64,000 nt of DNA, from NCBI GenBank assembly GCA_028687575.1, contig JAQTZW010000012.1, positions 1 through 64,000 on the forward strand, read 5' to 3'. This document shows, in pieces, positions 37,632 through 49,034 of this stretch (within the stretch, counting starts at the first letter, position 1; every line of letters starts with the position of its first letter). Origin of the DNA: Gallionella sp. GTDB taxonomy: Bacteria; Pseudomonadota; Gammaproteobacteria; Burkholderiales; Gallionellaceae. Both the position numbers and the translations under genes were made by a program. Under the pieces are notes generated by a model that worked only from the letters and a program-made list of their open reading frames with translations, did no database searches and was not told the DNA's origin.

Positions 37632-37755
37632 GGGCAACCTAACGAATGAAAGGGACTTCCCCGTCCCGAAGGAGCGGAGAAGTTTCCGCGAACGGCATCG
37701 AAAGTGCCATGATGGAATTTTGGGATTTCATCAAAACCGACGAGAGGGGAAAGGC

Positions 37756-37992
37756 ATGGTCATTATCACCATCGGCAGCGATCTTGCCAAGAATGTTTTT
37801 TCGGTACATGGGGTTAACGAGGCTGGCCGGGCAGAGCTGGTCAAGCCGAGGGTGGCGCGCGAGCAGCTGCTGCCATTGATCGGCAAGCGTCCCACCGGCC
37901 TTGATCAGCTTTCAGCCACTTCAAAGCGAAACAAACCCGAAACCACTGGCAAGCAGCATCAGCCGGATGCTGAACACTTAAGAAAACGCTGA
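37756..37992 (+). pseudogene. IS110-family transposase, N-terminal fragment
   Basis: The first 45 residues (MVIITIGSDLAKNVFSVHGV, then EAGRAELVK...LLPLIGKR) match the start of IS110/IS1111 transposases, including the first catalytic aspartate in DLAKNVF. After GKRPT the similarity stops and the frame runs into unrelated sequence, ending at a TGA supplied by the first bases of MITE copy 2. About 85 percent of the transposase is missing, so this is a dead remnant. Confidence 0.8.
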
Positions 37993-38084
37993 TTTATTCG
38001 GTTTTGTCGTTCCCGAGAAAGCGGGAACCCAGTTGAATCAACAGGCTGGATATCCGCCTGCGCGGATATGACGAATAAATCAGC
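37988..38084. repeat. MITE-like element, copy 2
   Basis: The 97-bp core begins GCTGATTTATTCG and ends with its complement. It differs from copy 1 (21824-21920) at six positions. Two of the differences are a paired C-G to T-A change in the second hairpin (ATATCCG/CGGATAT here, ATACCCG/CGGGTAT there), so the stem is kept. The outer CTAGGGA extension is not preserved. It lies directly after the IS110 remnant and 89 bp upstream of purB. Confidence 0.85.
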
Positions 38085-38143
38085 GGCTCTTTAATATCGT
38101 TTTTAAGTTCGCGTCCCGACAAGGACAGGCCTGAATCGCGTAA

Positions 38144-39544
<1,401 letters not shown>

Positions 39545-39555
39545 GCCGCACCGCC

Positions 39556-39577
39556 CCCGGCCTGCGCGCGGGCCGGG
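39556..39577 (+). terminator. GC hairpin after purB
   Basis: CCCGGCC (39556-39562) pairs with GGCCGGG (39571-39577) around eight bases, 12 bp after the purB stop. There is no T-run, so termination strength is uncertain. Confidence 0.5.
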
Positions 39578-39626
39578 AGGTGAGCAATAATTTCAACGGA
39601 AACGCCGCCCAACCCCAGGAGCACCG

Positions 39627-40586
39627 ATGAAAGCCTTGATCAAAACCCTGCTGCCGGTCGTGGATGTGTTGTTGATGCCGTTCGTCTATCCGGCCGCATG
39701 GCTGATGAAGGGGATACGCCGGGCCGGGGTGCATCGGCTGCCGCTGTGCAGGCGTGTCCTGCTGAATGTCGGCGTGTTCCCGATCCGCAACCATTACTAC
39801 GAACCGCAATTCGACCACCGCTCCGCGCACCCAGATTTCTCGGCAGACCGGGAGTTGCCGGGGATAGACTGGAATGTCGCTGGCCAGCTGGCGCTGCTGG
39901 AACGGCTGACGTTTGCGGGGGAGCTGGCGGACGTTCCCCGCGAACCGCCGGAATCACTTGGGTTCTACATGAACAATGGTTCGTTCGCATCCGGCGATGC
40001 CGAATACTGGTACCAGCTAATCCGGGCAATCAAGCCCCGGCGCATTATCGAGATCGGCAGCGGAAATTCGACGCTGATGGCCATCAGGGCGATCGCGCAG
40101 AACCGGGCCGACGACCCGCCCCATGAGTGCGAGCATATCTGCATCGAGCCTTACGAAATGCCGTGGCTGGAAGAGACTGGTGTCACGGTGATCAGAAGCC
40201 GGGTCGAAGAGGTCGAACTGGAATTCTTCGCCAAGCTTCAGGAAAACGACATCCTTTTCATTGATTCCTCGCACGTCATAAGACCGCAGGGAGATGTGCT
40301 TTTCGAGTATCTACAGTTGCTTCCCTCGCTCAACAAGGGGGTGATCGTCCATATCCACGACATCTTTTCACCAAAGAATTATCTCGGAGAATGGCTTCAG
40401 GACGAGGTGCGCTTGTGGAATGAGCAGTATCTGCTGGAAGCTTTCCTCACTCACAACGACACTTGGCAAATCGTGTGCGCACTCAATTACCTGCATCACA
40501 ATCACAGCGATAAACTCAAAGTGGTCGCGCCTTTCATCACCCCGGCACGGGAGCCGGGTTCATTCTATCTCCGCAAGATCGCCTGA
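39627..40586 (+). CDS. SAM-dependent methyltransferase (class I, methyltransf_24-like)
   Basis: Residues 135-155 contain the nucleotide-binding motif RRIIEIGSGNSTLMAIRAI, and later strands (HICIEPYE, DILFIDSSHV, GVIVHIHDIFSP) complete a Rossmann fold. The first 35 residues include a hydrophobic, positively flanked segment (LLPVVDVLLMPFVYPAAWLM), perhaps a membrane-attachment helix. Similar enzymes are found in glycan and natural-product clusters, but no such genes surround it and its substrate is unknown. CAGGAG precedes the ATG. Confidence 0.8.
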   Translation: MKALIKTLLPVVDVLLMPFVYPAAWLMKGIRRAGVHRLPLCRRVLLNVGVFPIRNHYYEPQFDHRSAHPDFSADRELPGIDWNVAGQLALLERLTFAGELADVPREPPESLGFYMNNGSFASGDAEYWYQLIRAIKPRRIIEIGSGNSTLMAIRAIAQNRADDPPHECEHICIEPYEMPWLEETGVTVIRSRVEEVELEFFAKLQENDILFIDSSHVIRPQGDVLFEYLQLLPSLNKGVIVHIHDIFSPKNYLGEWLQDEVRLWNEQYLLEAFLTHNDTWQIVCALNYLHHNHSDKLKVVAPFITPAREPGSFYLRKIA

Positions 40587-40631
40587 CACGGTACGGCGCC
40601 GGACAACAAGATTGCGCCTCACTGTAGTACC

Positions 40632-41306
40632 TCACATCAGCCCACGCTCCGCAAACGACAGCGTCTGTCCAACTGCCACCACGAAGTGATCCAGCACGCG
40701 CACGTCCACCAGCGCCAATGCCTGTTTCAGTGCGCCAGTCAGCAGCTGGTCGGACTGGCTGGGTTCGGCCACACCGGAAGGGTGGTTGTGTGCAAGGATG
40801 ACGGCGGCGGCGTTATGGAGCAGCGCACGTTTGACGACTTCGCGCGGATAGACGCTGGTCTGCGACAGCGTGCCGTGGAACATCTCTTCACAGGCAATCA
40901 CGCGGTGTTGGGTGTCCAGAAACAGCACCATGAATACCTCCTGCTGCCGCCCGGCAAGCAGTAGTTGCAGGTAGTCGCGCACCACACGAGGTGAACTCAA
41001 GGTGTCACTGCGCTGCATTTCTTCTCGAAGAGCGCGCCGCGACATTTCCAGCACGGCCTGGAATTGCACATATTTGGCTGGCCCCATGCCGCGCGTCTCG
41101 CAGAAGTCTTGCTGCCCGGCAGCAAATAAGCTGGTCAGGCTGCCATATTTTGTGAGCAGTTCGCGCGCCAGATCCACAGCGCTCTTGCCGACCACGCCGG
41201 TGCGCAGGAAAATCGCCAGCAACTCTGCATCGGAAAGTGCCGTGGCACCCCGCGCCAGCAGCTTTTCTCTGGGACGTTCGCCTTCAGGCCAGTCTGCGAT
41301 GCTCAT
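40632..41306 (-). CDS. radC: RadC-family JAMM protein
   Basis: The 224-residue protein has an N-terminal helix-hairpin-helix region ([22 protein letters not shown], then [11 protein letters not shown]) and the C-terminal JAMM metalloprotease-like motif [14 protein letters not shown]. It is called a DNA repair protein by tradition, but its true function is unclear. The ATG at 41306, preceded by GGAG, matches the family start [15 protein letters not shown]; longer reading frames upstream are discounted. Confidence 0.93.
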   Translation of the reverse strand: MSIADWPEGERPREKLLARGATALSDAELLAIFLRTGVVGKSAVDLARELLTKYGSLTSLFAAGQQDFCETRGMGPAKYVQFQAVLEMSRRALREEMQRSDTLSSPRVVRDYLQLLLAGRQQEVFMVLFLDTQHRVIACEEMFHGTLSQTSVYPREVVKRALLHNAAAVILAHNHPSGVAEPSQSDQLLTGALKQALALVDVRVLDHFVVAVGQTLSFAERGLM

Positions 41307-41429
41307 GTTCGTTCTCCGCAAATATGCCGACACCACCCGTCGGTTGGATATTATTGCACGCGGCGAGTTGTTGCAGATTGTCGCCGCCTCCCCTATCCTA
41401 GTCGCCATTGTTAACCGCCACCGCTTGCC

Positions 41430-42710
41430 GTGACTCTATTGCTTCGTTCCGCTCTGCTCGTACTGGTCGCTCTGGTCGGCGGCTGCGCCAGCCTCGAAGA
41501 CAAGAAGCCGACCGCACCGCCGCCACCCCCCAAGCCGCATCCGACCGCACCGGCCAAGCCTGTCCAGCCGCCGCTCGCACCCGCAAAGCCGACCCCGCCG
41601 CCCTCACCGGTAGCCCCCGCCGCCCCGCTGTCAATGCCGGACGAACAGGCCACCGCCTTCCTGTTACAGGTGTTTCCCGTAAAACTCGCCGACAAGGACG
41701 GCTGGGCCAGTGACCTGAAAACTGCCTTCCGCGCCTTGCACATCCCGCCCAGCCGCGAAAATTATTGCGCCGTGGTTGCCGTCATCGAGCAGGAATCCAG
41801 CTTCCAAGCCGATCCGCAAGTGCCGGGCCTCCCCGCCATCGTCAAGCAGGAGATCGAACAACGCCGCTTGCGCTACGGCATCCCGCAAACCATTGTGGAT
41901 TGGATGCTGTCCACCACCTCCAGCGATGGCCGCAGCTATCAGCAGCGCATAGATGCGCTCAAGACGGAACGAGAACTTAATGATTTAATAGAGGAAATTA
42001 TCGCTTCCATACCTGCCGGCAAGCAACTCTTCCCCAATTACAACCCGATACGCACCGGTGGACCGATGCAGGTCAGCGTCGAATTCGCCGAAAGTCATGT
42101 GCGCGCCCGTCCCTACCCCTATCCCATACGCAGCACGTTGCGCGACGAAGTTTTCACCCGCCATGGCGGGCTATATTTCGGTGCGGCCATCCTGCTGGAT
42201 TATCCCGCGCCTTATGACGACCTGCTGTACCGCTTCGCTGACTTCAACTCTGGCCGCTACAGTAGCCGCAATGCCGCATTCCAGCAGGCAGTAGCCAGGC
42301 TGAGTGGGCGCAGCCTGGCTACCGATGGCGATCTGTTACGCTACGAACACGGCCAGCCCTCCGCAGTGACCAGCAGTACAGAGGCCGCGTTACTTTCCGT
42401 CGGCAAAATCCTGCAGGTCAGTGCAAGCGATATCCGACGCGATTTGCTGCTCGAAAAATTATCCACCTTTAGCCTGACCCCGCTCTACAACCAGGTCTTC
42501 GCGCAAGCTGACAAGAAAGGCACACTGCCTCGTGAAGTCATGCCATCAATAGACCTTAGGAGTCCAAAATTTACCCGCAAACTCACCACAGCGTGGTTTG
42601 CCAATCGGGTAAACCAGCGCTTTCAAAATTGCCTCAAGCGTGGCAATGCCAGTCAGCCGCCTACGCCGAGACGTAACACTCGCATCAGCAAGCAGCCAGC
42701 AAGACATTAG
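41430..42710 (+). CDS. DUF1615-family lipoprotein, transglycosylase-like
   Basis: A lipoprotein signal ends in LVGGC (C19), followed by a long proline-rich spacer (28-65). The folded domain contains [18 protein letters not shown], which resembles the catalytic glutamate segment of lytic transglycosylases (ESxF), and later [27 protein letters not shown] and [17 protein letters not shown], the DUF1615 hallmarks. Likely location is the inner face of the outer membrane, acting on peptidoglycan; activity is inferred. It starts with GTG. The last 45 residues are basic and probably disordered. Confidence 0.8.
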   Translation: MTLLLRSALLVLVALVGGCASLEDKKPTAPPPPPKPHPTAPAKPVQPPLAPAKPTPPPSPVAPAAPLSMPDEQATAFLLQVFPVKLADKDGWASDLKTAFRALHIPPSRENYCAVVAVIEQESSFQADPQVPGLPAIVKQEIEQRRLRYGIPQTIVDWMLSTTSSDGRSYQQRIDALKTERELNDLIEEIIASIPAGKQLFPNYNPIRTGGPMQVSVEFAESHVRARPYPYPIRSTLRDEVFTRHGGLYFGAAILLDYPAPYDDLLYRFADFNSGRYSSRNAAFQQAVARLSGRSLATDGDLLRYEHGQPSAVTSSTEAALLSVGKILQVSASDIRRDLLLEKLSTFSLTPLYNQVFAQADKKGTLPREVMPSIDLRSPKFTRKLTTAWFANRVNQRFQNCLKRGNASQPPTPRRNTRISKQPARH

Positions 42711-42734
42711 TTTTACGTCTTTTTTTCTTGTAAT

Positions 42735-43928
42735 ATGCGCGGCATGAAAAAATCCAACCTCGTCCTCGGCATCACCGGCGGCATCGCCGCCTACAAGTCC
42801 GCCGAATTGCTGCGCCTGCTGATGAAGCAGGGCCATTCGGTGCAGGTGGCGATGACAGACGCGGCCTGCCATTTCATCACGCCGACCACCTTGCAGGGGC
42901 TTTCCGGCCAGCCGGTGTTCACCGATCAGTGGGATGCCCGCGCGCCGAACAACATGGCGCACATCAACCTGAGCCGCGCGGCCGCCGCCATCGTGATCGC
43001 CCCGGCCAGCGCCGACTTCATCGCCAAGCTGGCCAACGGGCTGGCGGATGATCTGCTCTCGACGCTATGCCTGGCGCGAAACTGCCCGCTGCTGATCGCC
43101 CCGGCGATGAACCGCGAGATGTGGCAAAACCCGGCCACCCAGCGCAACATCGCGCAATTGATCGCCGACGGCGTGCAGGTGATGGGGCCGGATGCCGGCA
43201 TGCAGGCCTGCGGCGAGGAAGGCATGGGACGGATGCTGGAAGCCGCGCAACTGGCCGAACTGATCACCGCCGCGCTACAACCCAAGCTGCTGGCCGGCAA
43301 ACGCATCCTGATCACCGCCGGCCCCACCTACGAGCCGATAGACGCGGTGCGCGGCATCACCAACCGCAGTTCCGGCAAGATGGGCTATGCCATCGCCAAG
43401 GCCGCGCGGGAGATGGGCGCCGAGGTGCGACTGGTGTCGGGACCGACCTCGCTCGCCGCCCCGGAAGGCGCGCAGCGCGTGAATGTGCAGAGCGCCGCCG
43501 AGATGTACCAAGCGGTGATGCAGTCGGTCGCCGATTGCGACATCTTCATCGCCGTTGCGGCGGTGGCCGACTACCGTGTCGCCCAACCTGCCGAACAAAA
43601 AATCAAGAAGAGTGACGCCAGCCTGACGCTGGAACTGGTGCCCAACCCGGATATTTTGGCGCAGGTCGCCAGCCTGCCCAATCCGCCGTTCTGCGTCGGC
43701 TTCGCCGCCGAGAGCGAGAAGTTGGCCGAATATGCCGAGCAGAAGCGCCGCGCCAAGCGGCTGCCGCTACTGGTCGGCAACCTCGCGCAGCAGGCGATCG
43801 GCAGCGACGACAACGAACTGGTGCTGTTCGACGACGCTGGCGCACACCCGCTGCCGCACGCCGACAAGCTCACGCTGGCGCGGCAATTGCTGGAACATGT
43901 CGCACAGCGTTATCCAGCCGCAAAATAG
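42735..43928 (+). CDS. coaBC: Bifunctional phosphopantothenoylcysteine decarboxylase / PPC synthetase
   Basis: The N-terminal half (CoaC) has LGITGGIAAYKSAELLRLL, the active-site histidine in NMAHINLSRAA, PAMNREMW and the substrate clamp cysteine MQACGEEGMGRM. The C-terminal half (CoaB) has GKRILITAGPTYEPIDAVRG, NRSSGKMGYA and KIKKSD. Together they make phosphopantetheine for coenzyme A. ATG 42744 is an alternative start. It precedes dut by 45 bp, the usual coaBC-dut order. Confidence 0.96.
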   Translation: MRGMKKSNLVLGITGGIAAYKSAELLRLLMKQGHSVQVAMTDAACHFITPTTLQGLSGQPVFTDQWDARAPNNMAHINLSRAAAAIVIAPASADFIAKLANGLADDLLSTLCLARNCPLLIAPAMNREMWQNPATQRNIAQLIADGVQVMGPDAGMQACGEEGMGRMLEAAQLAELITAALQPKLLAGKRILITAGPTYEPIDAVRGITNRSSGKMGYAIAKAAREMGAEVRLVSGPTSLAAPEGAQRVNVQSAAEMYQAVMQSVADCDIFIAVAAVADYRVAQPAEQKIKKSDASLTLELVPNPDILAQVASLPNPPFCVGFAAESEKLAEYAEQKRRAKRLPLLVGNLAQQAIGSDDNELVLFDDAGAHPLPHADKLTLARQLLEHVAQRYPAAK

Positions 43929-43973
43929 CCCGTTACCAACCGATTCCCTTTTCCCCATTTCGAGGATTACGCC

Positions 43974-44429
43974 ATGAAACATCCCCAGGTTGACGTGAAG
44001 ATTCTGGATCACAGGCTGCACGAGAACATGCCCTCCTACGCCACCTCAGGCTCGGCGGGGATAGACCTGCGCGCCTGCATAGACCAGAACATCGTGATCC
44101 AGCCCAAGCAGTGCGAACTGATTCCCAGCGGCATCGCCATCCATCTGGCTAACCCCGGCTTTGCTGCGATGATCCTGCCGCGCTCGGGATTGGGCCATAA
44201 ACATGGCATCGTGCTGGGCAATCTGGTCGGGCTGATAGATTCCGACTATCAGGGGCAGATCTTCGTTTCGCTGTGGAACCGCAGCCAGATTCCGTTCACG
44301 CTGACCCCGATGGAGCGCATGGCGCAGTTGGTGATCGTCCCGGTGATGCAGGCCAAGTTCAACATCGTCGAGGAATTCCCGCTAAGCGAACGCGGCGCGG
44401 GCGGTTTCGGCAGCACCGGCAAGCACTGA
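43974..44429 (+). CDS. dut: dUTP diphosphatase
   Basis: All dUTPase motifs are present in this 151-residue protein: SAGIDLRA (motif 1), [17 protein letters not shown] (2), [11 protein letters not shown] (3), [11 protein letters not shown] (4) and [11 protein letters not shown] (5). It forms a homotrimer that removes dUTP and supplies dUMP. The next gene starts immediately after its stop codon. Confidence 0.97.
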   Translation: MKHPQVDVKILDHRLHENMPSYATSGSAGIDLRACIDQNIVIQPKQCELIPSGIAIHLANPGFAAMILPRSGLGHKHGIVLGNLVGLIDSDYQGQIFVSLWNRSQIPFTLTPMERMAQLVIVPVMQAKFNIVEEFPLSERGAGGFGSTGKH

Positions 44430-44813
44430 GTGTCCAGCGCCATCATCCTGTTCGCCCACGGCGCGCGCGACCCGGAATGGGCGCAGCCGTTCTTCGCCAT
44501 CCGCCAGCTGTTGCAGCAATCGCTACCCGATACGCCGGTGTGCGTGGCTTTTCTGGACTGCATGCAACCCGAGCTCGATGCCGCCGTCGAACAATTACTG
44601 GCGGACGGCATCAACCAGATCACTCTTATCCCGATGTTTCTGGCGCGAGGCGGCCACCTAAAGGAAGACTTACCCAAGCAACTCGGAAGTATTCGCCAGC
44701 GGCATCCGCAACTGACGCTGCATGTCTCGTCGGCCATAGGCGAGGAGGACGCAATTCTGCGCAGTCTGGCCGACTGGGTAGAACAAGAACACCAGCGCCA
44801 TTCTTCTCCCTGA
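44430..44813 (+). CDS. CbiX/sirohydrochlorin chelatase-like protein
   Basis: The 127-residue protein begins AIILFAHGARDPEWAQPF, the metal-chelating histidine motif of the CbiX/SirB family, and continues with ITLIPMFLARGGHLKEDLP, the second conserved histidine segment. Such short forms insert Co2+ or Fe2+ into sirohydrochlorin. The GTG start adjoins the dut stop codon (TGAGTG), so it is translationally coupled. Neighbouring tetrapyrrole genes are not seen, so the physiological metal is uncertain. Confidence 0.85.
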   Translation: MSSAIILFAHGARDPEWAQPFFAIRQLLQQSLPDTPVCVAFLDCMQPELDAAVEQLLADGINQITLIPMFLARGGHLKEDLPKQLGSIRQRHPQLTLHVSSAIGEEDAILRSLADWVEQEHQRHSSP

Positions 44814-44820
44814 TTACAGG

Positions 44821-44854
44821 CAATAAAAAACCCGCCGTAGCGGGTTTTTTATTG
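44821..44854. terminator. Bidirectional intrinsic terminator
   Basis: A perfect 15-bp stem (44821-44835 with 44840-44854) with a four-base loop has ACCCGC/GCGGGT at its top and A6/T6 runs. It separates the convergent CbiX-like and PEGA lipoprotein genes. Confidence 0.92.
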
Positions 44855-44866
44855 AGCGGGAACGCT

Positions 44867-45895
44867 CTAGTGTTCCAGATTCAGTTCCATTTCGGTGTTG
44901 TCACCCCGGCGCACGGAAACCTTCTCAGTGACCATTTTGTAGCCTGACTGCTTCACACTGATGGCGTGAACGCCCGGCTCCATCTCCAGCCGCAACGGGG
45001 ACAATCCGTAGTACACACCATCCAGATAGACACGGGCGCGCGGCGGGTTGGTAGTAACCAACAACAGACCGGCTGTTTCGCTGGCATGCGGTCGATAAGT
45101 CGAAGCTGGCACATCGCCGCCCTGTTGCACGCCATAATTCTGCGTCATCGTGGGCGCGGCTGCGGGCCTGGCGATAGTCGGTGCGACATACACGGTCACC
45201 CCTTTAACAGGCCTGGTGCCCGGTGTCAGGTTGAACAGCTCCGGACGAGCCGCCATCAAGGAGGTACTGATGGCTTCGACCGCCTTACCACTGGCGATGC
45301 GCAATTCGCTATTCAAATAGGCCACCACGTCATCCTTGTTGTTGCCTGAGACACCAGCAAAACGATCATGGTTCTGAGTCACCAGCCCCGACCATACCAC
45401 CTGCCCGGTGGCGACATCTTTCAATGTCGTTTCGATGGCGATGGTGATCTCGTCGCGGTTCTTGATGTTCAACGTCAGCTGCTTGACCACACCGGACACC
45501 TCGAACAAAGCATGCTCGGCACTGGTGCCTTCCATAATCTGAAAGCCTTCCGTATCGAAACGCTTCTTGATCGAGCCGGTCACGATATCAGCCACATCCT
45601 GATCCATCACCAGTTCATTGCCGCTCAAGCCGGACACACGAACCGACATTTCACCCAAATAACGGGGATTGCCTACCTTGCGCTGATCCACATACCTGTT
45701 GACACGCAAAGTGGCACCATACTTGAGCGAAGCGGCAGCGGCATTGGAAGCAGCCTGCTTATTGCCGGCAGCAAGGGTGTTATCACTACTTTTGAACCAT
45801 CCAGTGACTGTATCGGTTGTATCACTGACAGCGGAACACCCTGCGACAGCGAACAACAGTACAACCAATGCAGCACGTTGCAATAAGGAACTCAT
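44867..45895 (-). CDS. Lipoprotein with C-terminal PEGA domain
   Basis: The lipobox VAGC (C20) marks a lipoprotein. Residues 60-225 resemble outer-membrane lipoproteins of the penicillin-binding activator/LpoB class in pattern (ATLRVNRYVDQRKVGNPRYLGEMS, IVTGSIKKRF, GQVVWSG). The last 70 residues form a PEGA domain: LLLVTTNPPRARVYLDGVYY, GLSPLRLEMEPGVHAISVKQ and SGYKMVTEKVSV. PEGA domains are found in surface and periplasmic proteins and probably bind wall or ligands. Function is unknown. It is followed on the same strand, upstream, by the CBS protein gene. Confidence 0.8.
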   Translation of the reverse strand: MSSLLQRAALVVLLFAVAGCSAVSDTTDTVTGWFKSSDNTLAAGNKQAASNAAAASLKYGATLRVNRYVDQRKVGNPRYLGEMSVRVSGLSGNELVMDQDVADIVTGSIKKRFDTEGFQIMEGTSAEHALFEVSGVVKQLTLNIKNRDEITIAIETTLKDVATGQVVWSGLVTQNHDRFAGVSGNNKDDVVAYLNSELRIASGKAVEAISTSLMAARPELFNLTPGTRPVKGVTVYVAPTIARPAAAPTMTQNYGVQQGGDVPASTYRPHASETAGLLLVTTNPPRARVYLDGVYYGLSPLRLEMEPGVHAISVKQSGYKMVTEKVSVRRGDNTEMELNLEH

Positions 45896-45935
45896 TAGAC
45901 TTTAACCCCGGGATTTCTCAGTTTGAACAATACGA

Positions 45936-46532
45936 TTAAGCGTGAGGAATCACAGCCTCGATCTCGGCGAAGGTTCGTGCCAACTCAAAGCTCTGCACTT
46001 GCGCACCCAATTGACGCGCAATCTGAGTGATGGAGAACACCCCGCAAACAGTTTGCCTACCATCTGCACCCTCTGCCACGACCAGCGCATGCTGCCTGTT
46101 GGCCTTCTTCAAACTGACAACGATAGTCCCCACTTGGCTGCTTTGCACATCGCTCAGCTTCAACACTTGCAAATCGCGCTGGGTGCTCATGATGTCACGC
46201 ACCATAATGTCGGCATGGGTGCCACCCATGTTCTGCAGGAAGCGCATCGGCTTCTCACCCAACACATCACTGGCAGTCAACAGACCGGCGACTTGCTCGT
46301 TGTCATCCAATACCAGCAGCATACGCACGCCATAACGGATCATCTTGGCATTAGCCTTGTCCATTGGTGTCTTGGCGCGCACGCTGACCACTGAGACCTT
46401 GTTCAGATCGGTCATCACGCTGATCGCCGGATCGCTCAGTTTCACGCGATCGGCAAAAACCTGCACCGGACGAACGAATGTGGAACCCGTCTTCAACGGT
46501 ACGGAGGGCAAAGCATCATATTCTCTTATCAT
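45936..46532 (-). CDS. CBS-domain protein
   Basis: The 198-residue protein has two CBS motifs: SVVSVRAKTPMDKANAKMIRYGVRMLLVLDD with VAGLLTASDVLG, and a second more diverged one (VGTIVVSLKKANRQHALVVAEGADG, VCGVFSITQIARQLG). Between them lies VRDIMSTQRDLQVL, a typical CBS start. CBS pairs bind adenine nucleotides and regulate partners. No catalytic domain is attached. It lies 40 bp upstream of the PEGA lipoprotein gene and may be co-transcribed with it. Confidence 0.85.
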   Translation of the reverse strand: MIREYDALPSVPLKTGSTFVRPVQVFADRVKLSDPAISVMTDLNKVSVVSVRAKTPMDKANAKMIRYGVRMLLVLDDNEQVAGLLTASDVLGEKPMRFLQNMGGTHADIMVRDIMSTQRDLQVLKLSDVQSSQVGTIVVSLKKANRQHALVVAEGADGRQTVCGVFSITQIARQLGAQVQSFELARTFAEIEAVIPHA

Positions 46533-46559
46533 GTTCTAACTCCTAAAAAAATCACAAAA

Positions 46560-47087
46560 TCACTCATGTCTATGTAAGTTATGTCCGTGCTGCAAATGCT
46601 TGTACCTGAAATTGTGCGGAGGCAAATAACGACTCAGTTCGTTCAAAGCCTTGAGGTAGACCTCGCGCTTGAATTCAATCACTGCCTGAATATCCAGCCA
46701 ATAATCGTTCCAGCGCCACGCATCAAATTCGGGATGCTCACAAGCACGCAAGCAGACATCACAATCACGTCCAACCAATTGCAACAAAAACCAGATCTGT
46801 TTCTGCCCGCGATAACCGCCCCGCAATTCTCGCTTGCTCCAACTTTGCGGGACGTCATAACGCATCCAATCACGGGTACGCCCCAAAATCTTCACATGCT
46901 CGGGTCTTAAACCGACTTCCTCGTACAACTCCCGATACATCGCCTGCTCTGGGTTTTCGCCATGCTGTATTCCGCCCTGAGGAAACTGCCAGGAATGCTG
47001 CCTGATACGCTTCCCCCAGAATACTTGATTGTGTTCATTCGTGATAATGATGCCGACATTCGGGCGGTAGCCGTCTCGGTCTATCAT
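46560..47087 (-). CDS. rppH: RNA pyrophosphohydrolase RppH
   Basis: RppH removes the 5' pyrophosphate of mRNA and starts decay. The 175-residue sequence begins [20 protein letters not shown], has the Nudix box [20 protein letters not shown] and the family-specific [18 protein letters not shown] and [10 protein letters not shown]. It is divergent to proS with 218 bp between; a GGTGAAA-type repeat lies in this gap. Confidence 0.96.
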   Translation of the reverse strand: MIDRDGYRPNVGIIITNEHNQVFWGKRIRQHSWQFPQGGIQHGENPEQAMYRELYEEVGLRPEHVKILGRTRDWMRYDVPQSWSKRELRGGYRGQKQIWFLLQLVGRDCDVCLRACEHPEFDAWRWNDYWLDIQAVIEFKREVYLKALNELSRYLPPHNFRYKHLQHGHNLHRHE

Positions 47088-47122
47088 TTTCCACTCTATC
47101 AGCTAATTTCAATTGGCGGATT

Positions 47123-47140
47123 CTTTCACATTTCACCTTT
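47123..47140. repeat. Solo GGTGAAA-type repeat upstream of rppH
   Basis: The 18 bases are the exact reverse complement of AAAGGTGAAATGTGAAAG found at 3393-3410. It lies 36 bp upstream of the rppH ATG, where it could overlap the promoter or leader. Confidence 0.6.
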
Positions 47141-47305
47141 ATTGAAAAGCAAATATATTCTTATCCTCTCATCCGCATATGACCAAAACATGACAAATTT
47201 GCCTACTGACACACTGTAACAGGCCAAACACTTGCGCCAATTCCTGCGAGTTCTTGCCAATCCCTGTAAAATCGCGGCCTCGTTTATAACCCTATACTTG
47301 ACATC

Positions 47306-49015
47306 ATGCGTGTTTCCCAATTCTTCATCTCCACCCTCAAAGAAGCCCCTTCCGAAGCCGAGCTGCCCAGCCATATCCTGATGATGCGCGCTGGCTACAT
47401 CAAAAAGCTGGCCAGCGGGCTTTACACCTGGATGCCGCTGGGGCTGCGCGTGCTGCGCAAGGTCGAGGCTATCGTTCGGGAAGAGATGAACAACAGCGGC
47501 GCGATCGAACTCTTGATGCCAGCCGTGCAGCCAGCCGAATTGTGGCAAGAAACCGGCCGCTGGGAGGTGTTCGGTCCGCAGATGCTCAAAATCAACGACC
47601 GTCACAGCAATTCGTTCTGCTTCGGCCCGACCCACGAAGAGGTAATCACCGATGTCGCCCGCCGCGAGATCCGCAGCTATCGTCAGTTACCGGTGAACTT
47701 TTACCAGATTCAAACTAAATTCCGCGACGAAGTGCGCCCTCGTTTTGGCGTGATGCGCGCACGCGAATTCCTGATGAAAGATGCCTATTCCTTCCATGCC
47801 GATTTTGCCAGTCTGGAGCAAACCTATGAGGTCATGTACCAGACCTACAGTCGCATCTTCACCCGGCTGGGTCTGCAATTCCGCGCGGTGGCCGCCGATA
47901 CCGGCGCCATCGGCGGCAGCGGCTCCCACGAATTCCACGTATTGGCCGATTCGGGTGAGGATGCACTGGCTTACTGCCCGGATTCCGACTTTGCCGCCAA
48001 CGTGGAACTAGCCGCCGCCGTTGCACCCACCGCCTCGCGTCCCGCCCCCACCGAGTCGATGCGCACCGTGGACACCCCGAAACAGACCACCTGCGAACAG
48101 GTTGCCGAACTGCTGGGCATTCCCCTGCAGCGCACCGTCAAGCTGTTGGCGCTGATTGCGGATGACAAGCTGCATGTCCTGTTACTGCGCGGCGACCACA
48201 ATCTCAACGAAATCAAGGCAGCCAAACTACCCGGCCTGACCGATTTCCGTTTCGCCCGCGAGGACGAGATCCGCGCCTTCTTCAACTGCCCGCCCGGCTT
48301 CCTGGGCCCGGTCGGACTGGACAGGAGCCAGGTCCGCGTGATCGCCGACCACGCCGTAGCCGTGATGAGCGATTTCGTGGCGGGTGCCAACCTGCCTAAA
48401 TTCCACACCGCCGGTATCAACTGGGGACGCGATCTACCCGAGCCCGACCTGGTTGCCGACATCCGCAACGTGGTGACCGGCGACGCTTCTCCCGATGGCA
48501 AGGGCACGCTGGAAATCTGTCGCGGCATCGAAGTCGGGCACATCTTCCAGCTGCGCACCAAATATGCAGAATCCATGAAAGCGACGTTTCTGGATGCGCA
48601 GGGAAAATCGCAAACATTGGAAATGGGCTGTTACGGCATCGGCGTATCGCGCATCGTGGCCGCCGCGATCGAGCAGAACTTCGATGCGCGCGGCATCGCC
48701 CTGCCGCCCGCGATGGCACCGTTCCAGATCGCCATCGCGCCGATCGGCATGGCCAAGAGCGAGGTAGTGCGGGAAGCTGCCGAACAGCTTTACCGGGAAC
48801 TAAAAGCCGCCGGAATTGACATATTGCTGGATGACCGCGACGAGCGCCCCGGCGTGATTTTCGCCGACCTCGAACTGATCGGCATCCCGCATCGCATCGT
48901 GATTGGCGAACGCGGCCTGAAGCAGGGGGTATTCGAATATCAGGGCAGACAGGATAACGCAGCCCAAACGATACCTGTACAAGATGCGGTGGAATTCATA
49001 AAATCGAAATTGTGA
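47306..49015 (+). CDS. proS: Prolyl-tRNA synthetase (bacterial type with editing domain)
   Basis: The class II synthetase has motif 1 near [16 protein letters not shown]-like sequence ([16 protein letters not shown]), motif 2 [20 protein letters not shown], an INS editing domain between residues about 230 and 390 ([30 protein letters not shown]) and motif 3 [17 protein letters not shown]. The C-terminal anticodon-binding domain ends the 569-residue protein, the standard bacterial length. Confidence 0.97.
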   Translation: MRVSQFFISTLKEAPSEAELPSHILMMRAGYIKKLASGLYTWMPLGLRVLRKVEAIVREEMNNSGAIELLMPAVQPAELWQETGRWEVFGPQMLKINDRHSNSFCFGPTHEEVITDVARREIRSYRQLPVNFYQIQTKFRDEVRPRFGVMRAREFLMKDAYSFHADFASLEQTYEVMYQTYSRIFTRLGLQFRAVAADTGAIGGSGSHEFHVLADSGEDALAYCPDSDFAANVELAAAVAPTASRPAPTESMRTVDTPKQTTCEQVAELLGIPLQRTVKLLALIADDKLHVLLLRGDHNLNEIKAAKLPGLTDFRFAREDEIRAFFNCPPGFLGPVGLDRSQVRVIADHAVAVMSDFVAGANLPKFHTAGINWGRDLPEPDLVADIRNVVTGDASPDGKGTLEICRGIEVGHIFQLRTKYAESMKATFLDAQGKSQTLEMGCYGIGVSRIVAAAIEQNFDARGIALPPAMAPFQIAIAPIGMAKSEVVREAAEQLYRELKAAGIDILLDDRDERPGVIFADLELIGIPHRIVIGERGLKQGVFEYQGRQDNAAQTIPVQDAVEFIKSKL

Positions 49016-49034
49016 AAGGACTTAGGAGCTTAGA

